64,000 bases of DNA from Prorocentrum cordatum (lineage: Eukaryota; Sar; Dinophyceae; Prorocentrales; Prorocentraceae). Below, piece by piece: positions 50,211-61,610 of this stretch. Numbering within the stretch: the stretch's first letter is position 1; each line of letters begins with the position of its first letter. Location of the stretch: the NCBI GenBank assembly GCA_963575745.1, contig CAUYUJ010001737.1, forward strand, positions 33,668-97,667, written 5' to 3'. A program made the position numbers and the translations under genes. The notes below the pieces were generated by a model. The model was given only the letters and a program-made list of their open reading frames with translations, was not told the origin of the DNA and made no database searches.

Positions 50211-50441
50211 CTTCCAGCAACTTGGTAGCGTCCAAAACCCGGAGAGCAAAGAGAAGACACACCAGAAAACCTTCCTGGCAAGCCTACGGAGTGAAGCTCT
50301 TTTGGGGCTCTGGGGGGCTCCCCGGCAGCGCTTCCGAAGCGCTGCCAGGAACGCTTCCACTTGTGCCTGCACGTGTGCAGGCACGCCTAGACGCTCGCCG
50401 GAAGCTCCCCCGGACCCGCTGCCGGGACAGGCGAGCTGCTG
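50211..50441. mobile_element. GC-rich palindromic element
   Basis: CTTGGTAGCGTCCAAAACCC start, then a run of inverted segments: GCGCTTCCGAAGCGC (about 50326-50342) and GCCTGCACGTGTGCAGGC (about 50364-50381). Ends near GACAGGCGAGCTGCTGAA. Confidence 0.6.
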
Positions 50442-51416
50442 AAGTTGAGAACACCGAGCACCTACGAACATTCCGACTCATCGTGAATATTTTGTGACCT
50501 CTCAATGCGACAGGCGCACGCGTCTGATGTCTGCGAGTCGACTACTGTCATTACCAGCCCTGCAGCCCCCGCACAGCCCGAGTTGAGTGCAGAAAACTGA
50601 CAGCACCTCTCAGGATGACTCCAACAATACAGTAGTTTCGCAGACCTAATTCGGGCAGCAGACCGAGTTCCGAGCTCTGGATTCGATAGGCGGACGCGTC
50701 TGATGTCTTCAAATCGATTCCTGTGACCACCAGCACTATAGCTCCCCTCAGCGCGAGTTGAATGGAGGAAATCGAGAGCACTTCTCAAGATGGTTCGAAC
50801 AATACGAATAGTTTTGTGATTCTAGATCGGGCAGCAGACCGATTTCAGAGCTCTGAATTCGACAGATATACGCAACTGATGATTCTGAATCGGTTTCTGT
50901 AAATATCAGCTCTGTGGCTGTCCTACAGCTCGAGTTAAGTACAAAAAACCGAGAGTTCCTGTCAAGATGACTTGAATAATACGAATAGGTTTGCAGACCT
51001 AGCTCGGCTAGCAGACCGAATTCAGACCTCTGGATTCAACAGACGAACGCGCATAATCATTCTGCACGCGATGGGTGTGCTTACCAGCTCTGTAGCTCCC
51101 CTAGAGCTCGAGTTATGTTCAGAAAACCGTTAGCGCATATCAAGATGACTCGAAACGGCCGTTCCCGCCACAGTGCTTTTCGATAGTATTATTCACCCGA
51201 TCGAGCTGAGATCAAGATGGCGAGCGGAAATAACATCGAATATCACGGGAAAAAATACTAGAGCTCTAACGAATGGTCAAATTTCGAAAACAAAATTTTC
51301 AACCGACCTTAAGTCACCAAAAGTTCCGTCGAGATTTTTCTTGCCAACTAGCTCTCCAGCGCTCCGGAACTTGGTAGCGTCCAAAACCCGGAGAGCAAAG
51401 AGGGCACACACCAGAA
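50442..51416 (-). repeat. 178-bp repeat array, type B 5' region, GC-element stub
   Basis: Starts with the variant GTTGAGAACACCGAGCACC, then four 178-bp units very like 48940-49590. The type B 5' region follows to CTCCGGAA (51369), then 47 bases of GC-rich element start (CTTGGTAGCGTCCAAAACCC) cut by the head at 51417. No gene. Confidence 0.7.
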
Positions 51417-52237
51417 CTGGGCGCCGGCGGTAAACCGTCAACCTTTCTTACCGCCGGGGGACTCGTAGAGCTTCCTGAGAACATATAATGTCGAAAAAAA
51501 TTGCAGAGAACGAGTAGTTTGTCAGCCCAAGCGATTCCAGACCTCTCGATGCAACAGCCGAACGCCCCTGATGCTTCTCGATTGTCTTCTCTACGAGCTC
51601 TGCTCTCCTACAGCCCGAGTTACGTGCGTAAATCGACAGAACCTCCCAAGATGACTCGAACAATACGAACAGTTTGGCAACCTAGCTCGAGTATCAGACC
51701 AAGTTCAGACCTCTGAATGCGACAGCCGGACGCGTCTGATGTCTCCGAATCGATTCCTGTGATTCCCAACCCTGCAGCCCCCCTACAGCCCGAGTTAAGT
51801 GCAGAAAACGGACAGCACCTCTCAGGATGACTCAAACAATACGAGTAGTTTCGCGGAGCTAGTTCGGGCAGCAGACCGAGTTCGAAGCTCTCGATTCGAC
51901 AGGCGGACGACCCTCATGTCTTCAAATCGATTCCTGTGACCACCAGCACTATAGCCCCCCCAGCTCGAGTTGAGTGCAGAAAACCGAGAGCACTTCTCAA
52001 GATGACTCGAACAATACGAATAGTTTCGCGATTCTAGATCAGACAGCAGACCGAGTTCAGGGCTCTGGATTCAACAGACAAATGCGACTGATGATTATGA
52101 ATCCGTTTCTGTAAGTATCAGCTATGTAGCTGTCATATAGCGCGAGTTAAGTGCAAGAAATCGAGAACGCCTGTCAAGATGACTCGAATAATACGAATAT
52201 GTTTGCCGACATAGCTTGGCTAGCAGACCGAATTCAG
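51417..52237 (-). mobile_element. Type B HLE head and repeats
   Basis: Intact hairpin and ACTCGTAGAGCTTCC, then about four 178-bp units ending at CCGAATTCAGACC, where the CCAAGAGGCC block begins. No tail is assigned. Confidence 0.7.
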
Positions 52238-54530
52238 ACCCAGAGGCCTCCCAGACGGCCCAAGAGGCCTCCAAGAGGTCCTCCAGGAGAGTCCGAAGAG
52301 GCCAAAATCATTGATTTTTCTCATTGGTTTTTGAAGGATTCTGGCATTTGCGCCTCTTCGGCTCTCCGACGGCTCGAGACGGCCCAAGAAGCCCCCACGA
52401 TCGCCCAAGAGGCCCCCAAGAGAGCCCCATGATGGCCCAAGTGGCCTCCGAGATGGCCCCTAGAGAGGCCCAAGAGGGCCCAAGAGGCTCCAACACGCCC
52501 AAGATGGCCTCCCAGACGCCCAAGATGGCCTCCAAGACGGCCCTGGAGCATTCCAAGCGGGAGGCTCCCAAACGGCTTCCGACGGCTTCAGACGTGCCAG
52601 GAACCCACCAAGATGGCCGAAGTTGGCTCACAGCTGGCCCGAGACGGCCCAAAACTGGGCGCCGGCGGTAAACCGTCAGCCTTTGTTACGCCGGGGGACT
52701 CGTAGAGCTTCCTGACAACATATAATGTCGAAAAAATTTACACTGAAAAAAAATGTTTTCAGTCCGAGCAATTTCAGACCTCTCCGATGTAACAGCCGAA
52801 CGCCCCCGATGCTTCTGGATTGTCTTCTGTACGAGCTCTGTAGCTCCTACAGCCCGAGTTAGTGCGTAAATCGACAGCATCTCTCAAGATGACTCGAACA
52901 ATACGAATAGTTTGGCGAACCTAGCTCGAGTATCAGACCAAGTTCAGACCTCTGCATGCGACAGGCGGACGCGTCTGATGTCCCTGAATCAATTCCTGTG
53001 ATTACCAGCCCTGCAGCCCCCCCTTACAGCCCGAGTTAAGAGCAGGAAACCGAGAGCACCTCTCAGGATGACTCGAACAATACAATAGTTTCGCGGACCT
53101 AGTTCGGGCAGCAGACAGAGTTCGGAGCTCTGGATTCGGAAGGGACGCACCTGATGTCTCCGAATCGATTCCAGTGATAACCAGCCCTGCAGCCCCCCAT
53201 AGAGCCCGAGTTAAGTGCAGGAAACCGACAGCATCTCTCAGGATGACTCGAATAATACGAATAGTTGCATTCTAGATCGGGCAGCAGGCCGAGTTAAGAG
53301 CTCTGGATTCGGAAGGGACGCACCTGATGTCTCCGAATCGATTCCAGTGATAACCAGCCCTGCAGCCCCCCATAGAGCCCGAGTTAAGTGCAGGAAACCG
53401 ACAGCATCTCTCAGGATGACTCGAATAATACGAATATGTTTGCCGACATAGCTTGGCTAGCAGACCGAATTCAGACCCAGAGGCCTCCCAGACGGCCCAA
53501 GAGGCCTCCAAGAGGTCCTCCAGGAGAGTCCGAAGAGGCCAAAATCATTGATTTTTCTCATTGGTTTTTGAAGGATTCTGGCATTTGCGCCTCTTCGGCT
53601 CTCCGACGGCTCGAGACGGCCCAAGAAGCCCCCACGATCGCCCAAGAGGCCCCCAAGAGAGCCCCATGATGGCCCAAGTGGCCTCCGAGATGGCCCCTAG
53701 AGAGGCCCAAGAGGGCCCAAGAGGCTCCAACACGCCCAAGATGGCCTCCCAGACGCCCAAGATGGCCTCCAAGACGGCCCTGGAGCATTCCAAGCGGGAG
53801 GCTCCCAAACGGCTTCCGACGGCTTCAGACGTGCCAGGAACCCACCAAGATGGCCGAAGTTGGCTCACAGCTGGCCCGAGACGGCCCAAAACTGGGCGCC
53901 GGCGGTAAACCGTCAGCCTTTGTTACGCCGGGGGACTCGTAGAGCTTCCTGACAACATATAATGTCGAAAAAATTTACACTGAAAAAATATGTTTTCAGT
54001 CCGAGCAATTTCAGACCTCTCCGATGTAACAGCCGAACGCCCCCGATGCTTCTGGATTGTCTTCTGTACGAGCTCTGTAGCTCCTACAGCCCGAGTTAGT
54101 GCGTAAATCGACAGCATCTCTCAAGATGACTCGAACAATACGAATAGTTTGGCGAACCTAGCTCGAGTATCAGACCAAGTTCAGACCTCTGCATGCGACA
54201 GGCGGACGCGTCTGATGTCCCTGCATCAATTCCTGTGATTACCAGCCCTGCAGCCCCCCCTTACAGCCCGAGTTAAGAGCAGGAAACCGAGAGCACCTCT
54301 CAGGATGACTCGAACAATACAGTAGTTTCGCGGACCTAGTTCGGGCAGCAGACAGAGTTCGGAGCTCTGGATTCGGAAGGGACGCACCTGATGTCTCCGA
54401 ATCGATTCCAGTGATAACCAGCCCTGCAGCCCCCCATAGAGCCCGAGTTAAGTGCAGGAAACCGACAGCATCTCTCAGGATGACTCGAATAATACGAATA
54501 GTTGCATTCTAGATCGGGCAGCAGGCCGAG
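52195..54530. repeat. Recent 1,237-bp tandem duplication
   Basis: Bases about 52195-53431 recur at 53432-54530 with only a handful of differences. Each copy has the rest of a 178-bp unit (GAATATGTTTGCCGACATAG), a CCAAGAGGCC block (52238-52654 and 53475-53891), a type B head (52655 and 53892) and repeat units. The junction lies inside homologous 178-bp units (ACTCGAATAATACGAATA), so unequal recombination between repeats is the likely cause. Confidence 0.85.
52238..52654. repeat. CCAAGAGGCC-type low-complexity block (copy 1)
   Basis: Degenerate short repeats of the form GGCCCAAGAGGCCTCCAAGA and GCCCAAGATGGCCTCC over about 417 bp. ORFs exist on both strands but are purely repeat-driven (LGGHLGRLGGHLGRVGASW on the minus strand). 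Copy 2 is 53475-53891, and the block appears to continue at 55105-55170. Confidence 0.7.
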
Positions 54531-55104
54531 TTAAGAGCTCTGGATTCGACAGACAACGGCCACTGATGATTCTGAATGAGATTATGTACGTATCATTTCT
54601 GTAGCTGTCCTGTAGCTCGAGTTAAGTACAGAAAATCGAGAGCGTCTGTCAAGATAACTCGAATAATACGAATAGGTTTGCGGACCTAGCTCGGCTAGCA
54701 GACCGAGCTCAGACCTCTGGGTTCAACAGGCGAACGCGTCTGATTATTCTGAGTCGATGAGCTGTGCTTACCAGCTCTATGCCTGTCCTGGAGCTCGAGT
54801 TATCTTGAGAAAACCGACACCGCGTATCAAGATGACTCGAAACGGCCGATCCCGCCGGAGTGCTTTTTGGCAGTAAAACCCGATCGAGCTGAGATCAAGA
54901 TGGCGAGCGGGAATACGATCGAATATCACGGGAAACCATACTAGAGCTAAAACAAATTGTTGAATTTCGAGAACAAAATGTTCAACCGACCAAAAATCAG
55001 CAAAAGGTCCGTCGAGATTTGTCTTGCCAACTAGCTCTCCAGCGTCCCGGAATTACTCTTAGCTTCCAGCAATAACTTGCTAAGGGAAGAAGCTCTACGA
55101 GTTA
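53892..55104 (-). mobile_element. Type B HLE inside the CCAAGAGGCC block
   Basis: 1,213 bp. Head right arm decayed (GTTACGCCGGGGG); tail GGGAAGAAGCTCTACGAGTTA with a 3-bp insertion. Left flank CGGCCCAAAA and right flank AGCCCCGAAGATCGCCCAAA both belong to the GGCCCAAG block, so the block was the target. Confidence 0.7.
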
Positions 55105-55269
55105 AGCCCCGAAGATCGCCCAAAGCTTGCCCAAGAGGCCTCCAAGACGGCCAAGATGACCTTCAAGATGCCCACGTGTTCCCCAAAGGCTTTCCAAACT
55201 GATTCGGGGAACACGTGGTCCGATAGCTAGCAGGTCTGGCCTCAACGTTCGGCCACATAGGCGCTCCCA
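55105..55269. repeat. End of the CCAAGAGGCC block, with a 13-bp-stem hairpin
   Basis: The block continues to about 55170. Then CCACGTGTTCCCC (55172-55184) and GGGGAACACGTGG (55206-55218) form a perfect 13-bp stem with a 21-base loop. GATAGCTAGCAGGTCTGGCC follows, with no known relationship. Confidence 0.6.
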
Positions 55270-55579
55270 CTGGGAACCGGTAACCGCTGGGACCCTCGTA
55301 GAGCTCTGCAAAGACCAGATCGCTTCCGAGATAACAGCAGAAAAAAAGCTTCTGCATACTAGCTTCAAACATTAAGACATTTTTTTCGGTCGTACATAAT
55401 GGTGGTTCCTCCTAGTCTTTAATCGGAATAATGCAGCTAGGGCCCTGAGAATTGCACCATCGAAAGCGCCATGATTTACTGCATAGAATAAATAAATCAA
55501 ACGAATTTGAAAATCTCTCGCTATCTTCGAAAAACCGACCCCAGATCATCACATTGTCCGCCCGGGCCGGGTTGGCCAA
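55270..55579 (-). mobile_element. Type C HLE with a deleted hairpin loop
   Basis: Head CTGGGAACCGGTAACCGCTG: the first arm and loop are missing. The body is like 4659-5059 and 8926-9222 (AGACCAGATCGCTTCC, TTGCACCATCGAAAGCGCC). It ends at GTTGGCCAA (55579), where a type B head takes the self-target site. Confidence 0.65.
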
Positions 55580-56670
55580 CTGGGCGCCGGCGGTAAACCG
55601 TCGACCTTTGTTACCGCGGGGGGACTCGTAGAGCTTCCTGACAGTATATAATGTGGAAAAAATTCCACAGAACGACTAGTTTTCAGCCCAAGCGATTTCA
55701 GACTCTAAAGATGACTCTGACAAAAAAAACGAACAGTTTGGCAACCCAGCTCGAGTATCAAACCGAGTTCAGACCTCTGAATGCGACAGGCGGACGCGTC
55801 TGATGTCTGCGAATCGACTCCTGTGATTACCAGCCCTGCAGCCCCCCTACAGCCCGAGTTAAGTGCAGAAAACCGACAGCAGCTCTCAGGATAACTCGAA
55901 TAATACAATAGCTTCGCGGACCTAGTTCGAGCAGCAGACCGAGTTCCGAGCTCTGGGTTCGACAGACGGACGCGCTTGTTGTCTCCAAATCGATTTCTGT
56001 GACCAGCAGCACTGTAGCCCTCCCCCAGCACGAGGTAAATGCAGAAAACCGAGAGCACTTCTCAAGATGACTCGAACAATACGAATAGTTTCGCGATCCT
56101 AGCTCGGGCAACAGGCCGAGTTCAGAGCTCTCGATTGAACAGACGAACGCGCCTGATGATTCCCAATCGATTTCTGTCACTATGAGCTCTGTAACTGCCC
56201 TACAGCTCGAGTTAAGTACAGAAAACCGAGAGCGTCTGCTACAATGACTCGAATAATACGAATAGGTTTGCGAACCTAGCTCGGCTAGCAGACCGAGTTC
56301 AGACCTCTAGATTCAACAGGCGAACGCGCCTAATCATTCTGAATCGATTAGCTGTGCTTACCAGCTCTGTAGCTGTCCTGAGGCTCGAGTTACCTTGAGA
56401 AAACCGACAGCGCGTATCAAGATGAGTAGAAACGACCGATCCCGCCGGAGTGTTTTTTGGCAGTCAAAGGTACCCGATCGAGCTGAGATCAAGATGGCGA
56501 GCGGGAATAAGATCGAATATTACGGCAAAAAATACTAGAGCTCAAACGAATTGCTGAATTTCGAGAACCAAATTTTCAACCGACCAAAAGTCACCAAAAG
56601 GTCCGTCGAGATTTTTCTTGCCAACTTGCTCTCCAGCGCCCCGGAATTACTCTTAAGCTTCCAGCAATAA
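55580..56670 (-). mobile_element. Type B HLE
   Basis: Head with right arm GTTACCGCGGGGGG (one base lost). Four 178-bp units, then the type B 5' region up to CCAGCAATAA (56670). The next head interrupts at the same ATAA/CTTGCT site used at 44700. Confidence 0.75.
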
Positions 56671-57830
56671 CTGCGCGCCGGCGGTAAACCGTCAACCTTT
56701 CTTACCGCCGGGGGACTCGTAGAGCTTCCTGACAACATATAATGTAAATACACTGAAAAATTAGTTTTTTCAGCCCAAGCAATTTCAGACGTCTCGGATG
56801 CAACAGCCGAACGCCTCCTATGCTTCTGGATTGTCTTCTGCACGAGCTCTGTAGCTCTTCTACAGCCCGAGCTTCGTGCGTAAATCGACAGCACCTCTCA
56901 AGATGACTCGAACAATCTAGCTCGAGTATCACACCGAGATCAGACCTCTGCATGCCACAGGCGGACGCGTCTGATGTCTCTGAATCGATTCCTGTGATTA
57001 CCAGCCCTGCAGCCCCCCTACAGCCCGAGTTAAGTGCAGGAAACCGACAGCACCTCTCAACATGACTTGAACAATACAAATAGTTTTGCGCACCTAGTTC
57101 GTGCAGCGGACAGAGTTCGGAGCTCTGGATTCGGGAGGCCGACGCGCCTAATGTTCCGAATCGATTCCAGTGATTTCCAGCCATGCAGGAGGCCCCCTAC
57201 AGAGCGAGTTAAGTGCAGAGAACCGACAGCATCTCTCAAGATGACTCGAACGATACAAATAGTTTTTTTCGATTTTAGACAGCAGACCGAGTTCAGAGCT
57301 CTGGATTCAACAGACAACGGCGACTGATGATTATGAATCGGATTCTGTACGTATCAGCTCTGCAGCTGTGCTGTAGCTCGAGTTAAGTACAGAAAACCGA
57401 GAGCGTCTGTCAAGATGATTCGAATAATACGAATAGATTTGCGGACCTAGCTCGGCTAGCAGACCGAGTTCAGACCTCTCGATTGAACAGGCGAACGCGC
57501 CTGATCATTCTGGATAATCTGTGCTGACCAGCTCTGTAGCTGCCCTGAAACTCGAGTTTTCTTGAGAAAACCGTTACCGCGTATCAAGATCACTCCAAAC
57601 GGCCGATCTCGCCTGCCTGCTTTTTGGCAGTAAAAGGTACCCGATCGAGCTGAGATCAAGATGGCGAGATCGAATATCATGGGAATATATACTAGAGCTC
57701 TAACGAATTGCCCAATTTTGAGAACAAAATTTTCAACCGACCAAAAGTCATCAAAAGGTCCGTCGAGATTTTCTTGCCAACTACCTCTCCAGCGCCCTGG
57801 AATCTCTTAGCTTCCAGCAATAGCTTGCTA
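56671..57830 (-). mobile_element. Type B HLE
   Basis: Head CTGCGCGCCGGCGGTAAACC with strong stem. Five 178-bp units and the 5' region up to AGCTTGCTA, where a further head (GAGCGCCGGCGGTAAACC) begins. Confidence 0.7.
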
Positions 57831-58926
57831 GAGCGCCGGCGGTAAACCGTCAACATGTTTTGCCGCCGGGGAACTCGTAGAGCTTCCTGACAACATATAA
57901 TGTCGAAAAAAATTACATCGACAAAAAAATATTTTTACGCCCCCGATGGTTATGGATTCTCTTCGAGCTCTGTAGTCTACAGCCCGAGTTGCGTGCGTAA
58001 TCGACAGCACCTCTCAAGATGACTCGAACAATACGAATAGTTTGGCAAACCTAGCTCGAGTATCAGACCGAGCGAGCTTTAGGATAGCTACAGAGCTGGT
58101 GGGCACAGCTAATTAATTCATAATGGTCAGACGCGCTCGCCTGTTGAACCCAGAGGAGCTAGGTCTGCAAACCTATTCGTATTGTTCGAGTCATTTTAAT
58201 AGGCGCTCTCGGTTTTCTGTACTTATGTCGAGCTACCGGACAGCTACAGAGCTGATACGTACATAATCTGATATTATCAGTGGCCATTCTCTGTTGAATC
58301 CAGAGCTTTGATCTCGGCCTGTTGCCCGATCTAGAATCGCGAAACTATTCGTGAGATGCTGTTGGTTCTCTGCACTTAACTCGGCTGTAGGGGGATGCAT
58401 GGCTGGTAATCAGTGGAATCGATTCGGGGACATCAGGCGCGTCCGCATTTCGACTCCAGAGCTCCGAACTCTGTCTTTTGCCCGAAGTAGGTCCGCGAAC
58501 CTGGTCATATTGTTCGAGTCATCCTGAGAGGTGCTGTTGGTTTCTGCACTTTACTCGAGCTGTAGGAGGCAGGGCTGGTAATCAGAGGGTTCGAATCAAA
58601 GACATCAGACGCGTCTGTCTGCCGCACGCGAGGTCTGAAGAAAACCATCCGCGCGTGACAAGATGACCCGAAACGGGCGATCCCGCCCGTGTGCTTTTTG
58701 TCAGTGAAAGGTACGCGATCGAGCTCAGATCAAGACGGCCAGCGGGGATGAGATCGAATATCACGGGGGGGAAAACTAGAACTCTAACGAATGGTTCAAT
58801 TTCGAGAATCAAATTTTCAACCGACCAAAAGTCACCAAAAGCTCCGTCGAGATTTTCTTGCCACAGAACTCTAACGAATCGTTTAATTTCGAGAACCAAA
58901 TTTTCAACCGACCAAAAGTCACCAAA
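57831..58926 (-). mobile_element. Type B HLE with an inverted internal segment
   Basis: Head at about 57831 (right arm GCCGCCGGGG). From about 58072 to 58630 the 178-bp units lie in reverse complement (CGAGCTTTAGGATAGCTACAG, GAATCGATTCGGGGACATCAG). Normal orientation returns at GAGGTCTGAAGAAAACC. A segment of about 80 bp (AACTCTAACGAAT to AAAGTCACCAAA) is duplicated at 58779-58926. Confidence 0.65.
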
Positions 58927-59260
58927 CTGGCGCCGGCGGTGGACCGTCAACCTGGTCACCGCCAGGAACCTCAGAGCTCCTCTCACTGGTGCTCATATTC
59001 GCTCAGTTCTGCTCAGTTCCCGGAAGTTAACCCATGGAAAAATGCATCGAGAGAACTGACCTGCTGTCAGAGAAGAGTCTATGTGCCAATGTTCGGCGAA
59101 AAAAGCTGCTTTCTTAAAATAAATAGTCAAATGTCTTTTCAAATTTTTGCAAAACCACCAAAAAGTTGTCACATTGTCTGCCTCCGCCGGCTCGGCCAAC
59201 TAGCTCCATCCCGCGCCGGAATTCCTCTGGCTCATCGATGCCGAAGAGCTGTACGAGGTA
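58927..59260 (-). mobile_element. Type A HLE, internally deleted
   Basis: 334 bp, head CTGGCGCCGGCGGTGGACC, tail GAGCTGTACGAGGTA. The inverted repeat on the hairpin side has lost CGTAG (CCTCAGAGCTCC). Flanks GTCACCAAA and AGATCCGTCGATG match the type B consensus with no duplication. 59261-59290 is host. Confidence 0.75.
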
Positions 59261-59290
59261 AGATCCGTCGATGCGGGGGACGCTGGAAAA

Positions 59291-60278
59291 CTGGGCGCCG
59301 GCGGTAAACCGTCAACCTTTGTTACCGCCGGGGGACTCGTAGAGCTTCCTGACAACATATACTGTCGGAAAAATAGAGAACAAATAGTTTTTCAGGCCAA
59401 CTCGAGTATCAGACCAAATTCAGACCTCTGAATGCGACAGACGGACGCGTCTGATGTCTCAGAATCGATTCCTGTGATTACCCGCCCTGCAGCCTTCCTA
59501 CGGCCCGAATTAAGTGCAGAATGCCGACAATAGCTCTCAAGATGACTGGAAGAATACGAACAGTTTCGTGATTCTGGATCGCGCGACAGACCGAGTTCAG
59601 AGCTCTGTATTCAACAGGCGAACGCGCCTGATGATTCTGAGTGCGGAAGTAGTGCTTACCAGCACTGTAGCTGCCCTACAGCTCGAGTTCAGTAGAAAAT
59701 ACCGACAACGCGTATCAAGTTGACTCGAATAATACACACAAGTTTGCGGACCTAGCTCGGCTAACAGACCGAGTAAAGACCTCTGGATTCAATAGGCAAA
59801 CGCGTCTGATCATTCTGAGTGCGATAGGAGTGCGCACCAGCACTGTAGCTGCCCTACAGATCGAGTTAAGTAGAAAATACCGGCAACGCGTATCAAGTTG
59901 ACTCGAATAATACAGACAGGTTTGCGGACCTAGCTCGGCTGACAGACCGAGTTCAGACCTCTGGGTTCAACAGACGAACGCGCCTGATCATTCTGCATGC
60001 ATTAGCTGTGCTTACCAGCTCTGTGGCTGCCCTAGAGCTCGAGTTATGTCCAGAAAACCGTCAGCGCATATCAAGATGACTCGAAACGGCCGATCCCGCC
60101 ACAGTGCTTTTTTGCCTTCAAAGTTACCTGATCGAGCTGAGATCAAGATGGAGAGCAGGAATAAGATCGAATATCACGGGAAAAAATACTAGAGCTCTAA
60201 CGAATTGTCAAATTTTGAGAACGAAATTTTCAACCGAGCAAAAGTCAGCAAAAGTTCCGTCGAGATTTTTCTTGCCAA
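59291..60278 (-). mobile_element. Type B HLE, open at the right
   Basis: Strong hairpin. Units here have the variant ATACCGACAACGCGTATCAAG. Ends at CTTGCCAA (60278), where a type B HLE takes the self-target site. Its tail would be right of the window. Confidence 0.75.
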
Positions 60279-61249
60279 CTGGGCGCCGGCGGTAAACCGT
60301 CAACCTTTGTTACCGCCGGGGGACTCGTAGAGCTTCCTGACAACATATAATGTCGAACAAAAATGCAGAGAACGAATAGTTTTTCAGTCCAACTCGAGTC
60401 TTAGACCGAGTTCAGACCTCTGAATGCGACAGACGGACGCGTCTGATGTCTCCGAATCGATTCATGTGATTACCCGCCCTGCAGCCTCCCTACAGCCCGA
60501 GTTAAGTGCAGAACGCCGACAGTAGCTCTCAAGATGACTGGAAGAATACGAACAGTTTCGTGATTCTGGATTGCGCAGCAGACCGAGTTCAGAGCTCTGG
60601 ATTCGACAGACAAACGCAACTGATGATTCTGAATCGGTTTTTGTAACTATCAGCCCTGTAGCTGTCCTACAGCTCGCGTTATGTGCAGGAAACCGAGAGC
60701 GCCTGTCAAAATGATTCGAATAATACGAATAGGTGTGCGGACCTGGCTCGGCTAGCAGACCGAGTTCAGACCTCTGGTTCGAACAGCCGAACGCGCCTGA
60801 TGATTCTGAGTGCGATAGCTGTGCTTACCGGCACGGTAGCTGCCCTACAGCTCGAATTAAGTAAAATACCGATAACACGTATCAAGATGACTCGAATAAT
60901 ACGAATAGGTTTGCGGACCTAGCTCGGCTAGCAGACCGAGTTCAGACCTCTGGATTCAACAGGCGAACGCGCCTGATCATTCTGAGAGCGATACGTGTAC
61001 TTACCAACACTGTAGCTGCCCTACAGCTCGAGTTATGTTCAAAAACCGACAGCGCGTATCAAGATGACTCGAAACGGCCGTTCCCGCCCCCCTGCTTTTT
61101 GGCCTTCAAAGTTACCCGATCGAGCTGAGATCAAGATGGCGAGCGGGAATAAGATCGAATATCATGGGAAAAAATACTAGAGCTCTAACGAATGGTCAAA
61201 TTTCGAGAACAAAATTTTCAACCGAAACCGTCGAGATTTTTCTTGCCAA
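60279..61249 (-). mobile_element. Type B HLE nested at the self-target site
   Basis: Head at 60279; five units nearly identical to the previous copy's first units (ACGCCGACAGTAGCTCTCAAG). Ends at CTTGCCAA (61249), again occupied by a new head. Tail not in window. Confidence 0.75.
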
Positions 61250-61610
61250 CTGGCGCCGGCGGTGAACCGTCAACCTGGTCACCGCCGGGAACCTCGTAGA
61301 GCTCCTAACACGCGTAAGAGTGCTCAGTATCAAAAGAGGGAGCTTCTGGAAGCATTTCTCGGAAAAGAGAAAACATGATTTTTTTTCACGTCGACATATA
61401 GTTGGTTTCGCCAAGTGTTTTGATAGTAAAAGTGCATGTAGAGAGCTCATATTAAGACGCTGAGGCCCTCATAATCATCTACAGGTGCGAAAAATCTGCT
61501 TTCTCAAAATAACTGGTCAAATATCTTTCAAAAAGTCGCAAAACCACCCAAAAGTTACCACATTGTCCGTTCTGGTCGGGTCGACCAACTAGCTCCACCC
61601 TGCGCCAGAA
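61250..61610 (-). mobile_element. Type A HLE nested at the self-target site
   Basis: Strong GGTGA/TCACC hairpin. The body is complete through GTCGACCAACTAGCTCC, and the tail block is interrupted at GCGCCAGAA (61610) by the next type B head. Confidence 0.8.

Noticed and set aside
52308-52671. ORFs on both strands encoding LGGHLGR-like or RPRGPQES-like repeats
   Set aside because: Both come from a degenerate CCAAGAGGCC minisatellite, appear twice only because of the tandem duplication, and are mutually antisense.
58586-58600. GGTTCGAATCA, similar to a tRNA B box
   Set aside because: A single match in an inverted repeat unit. No A box at suitable spacing and no cloverleaf; other units lack it.
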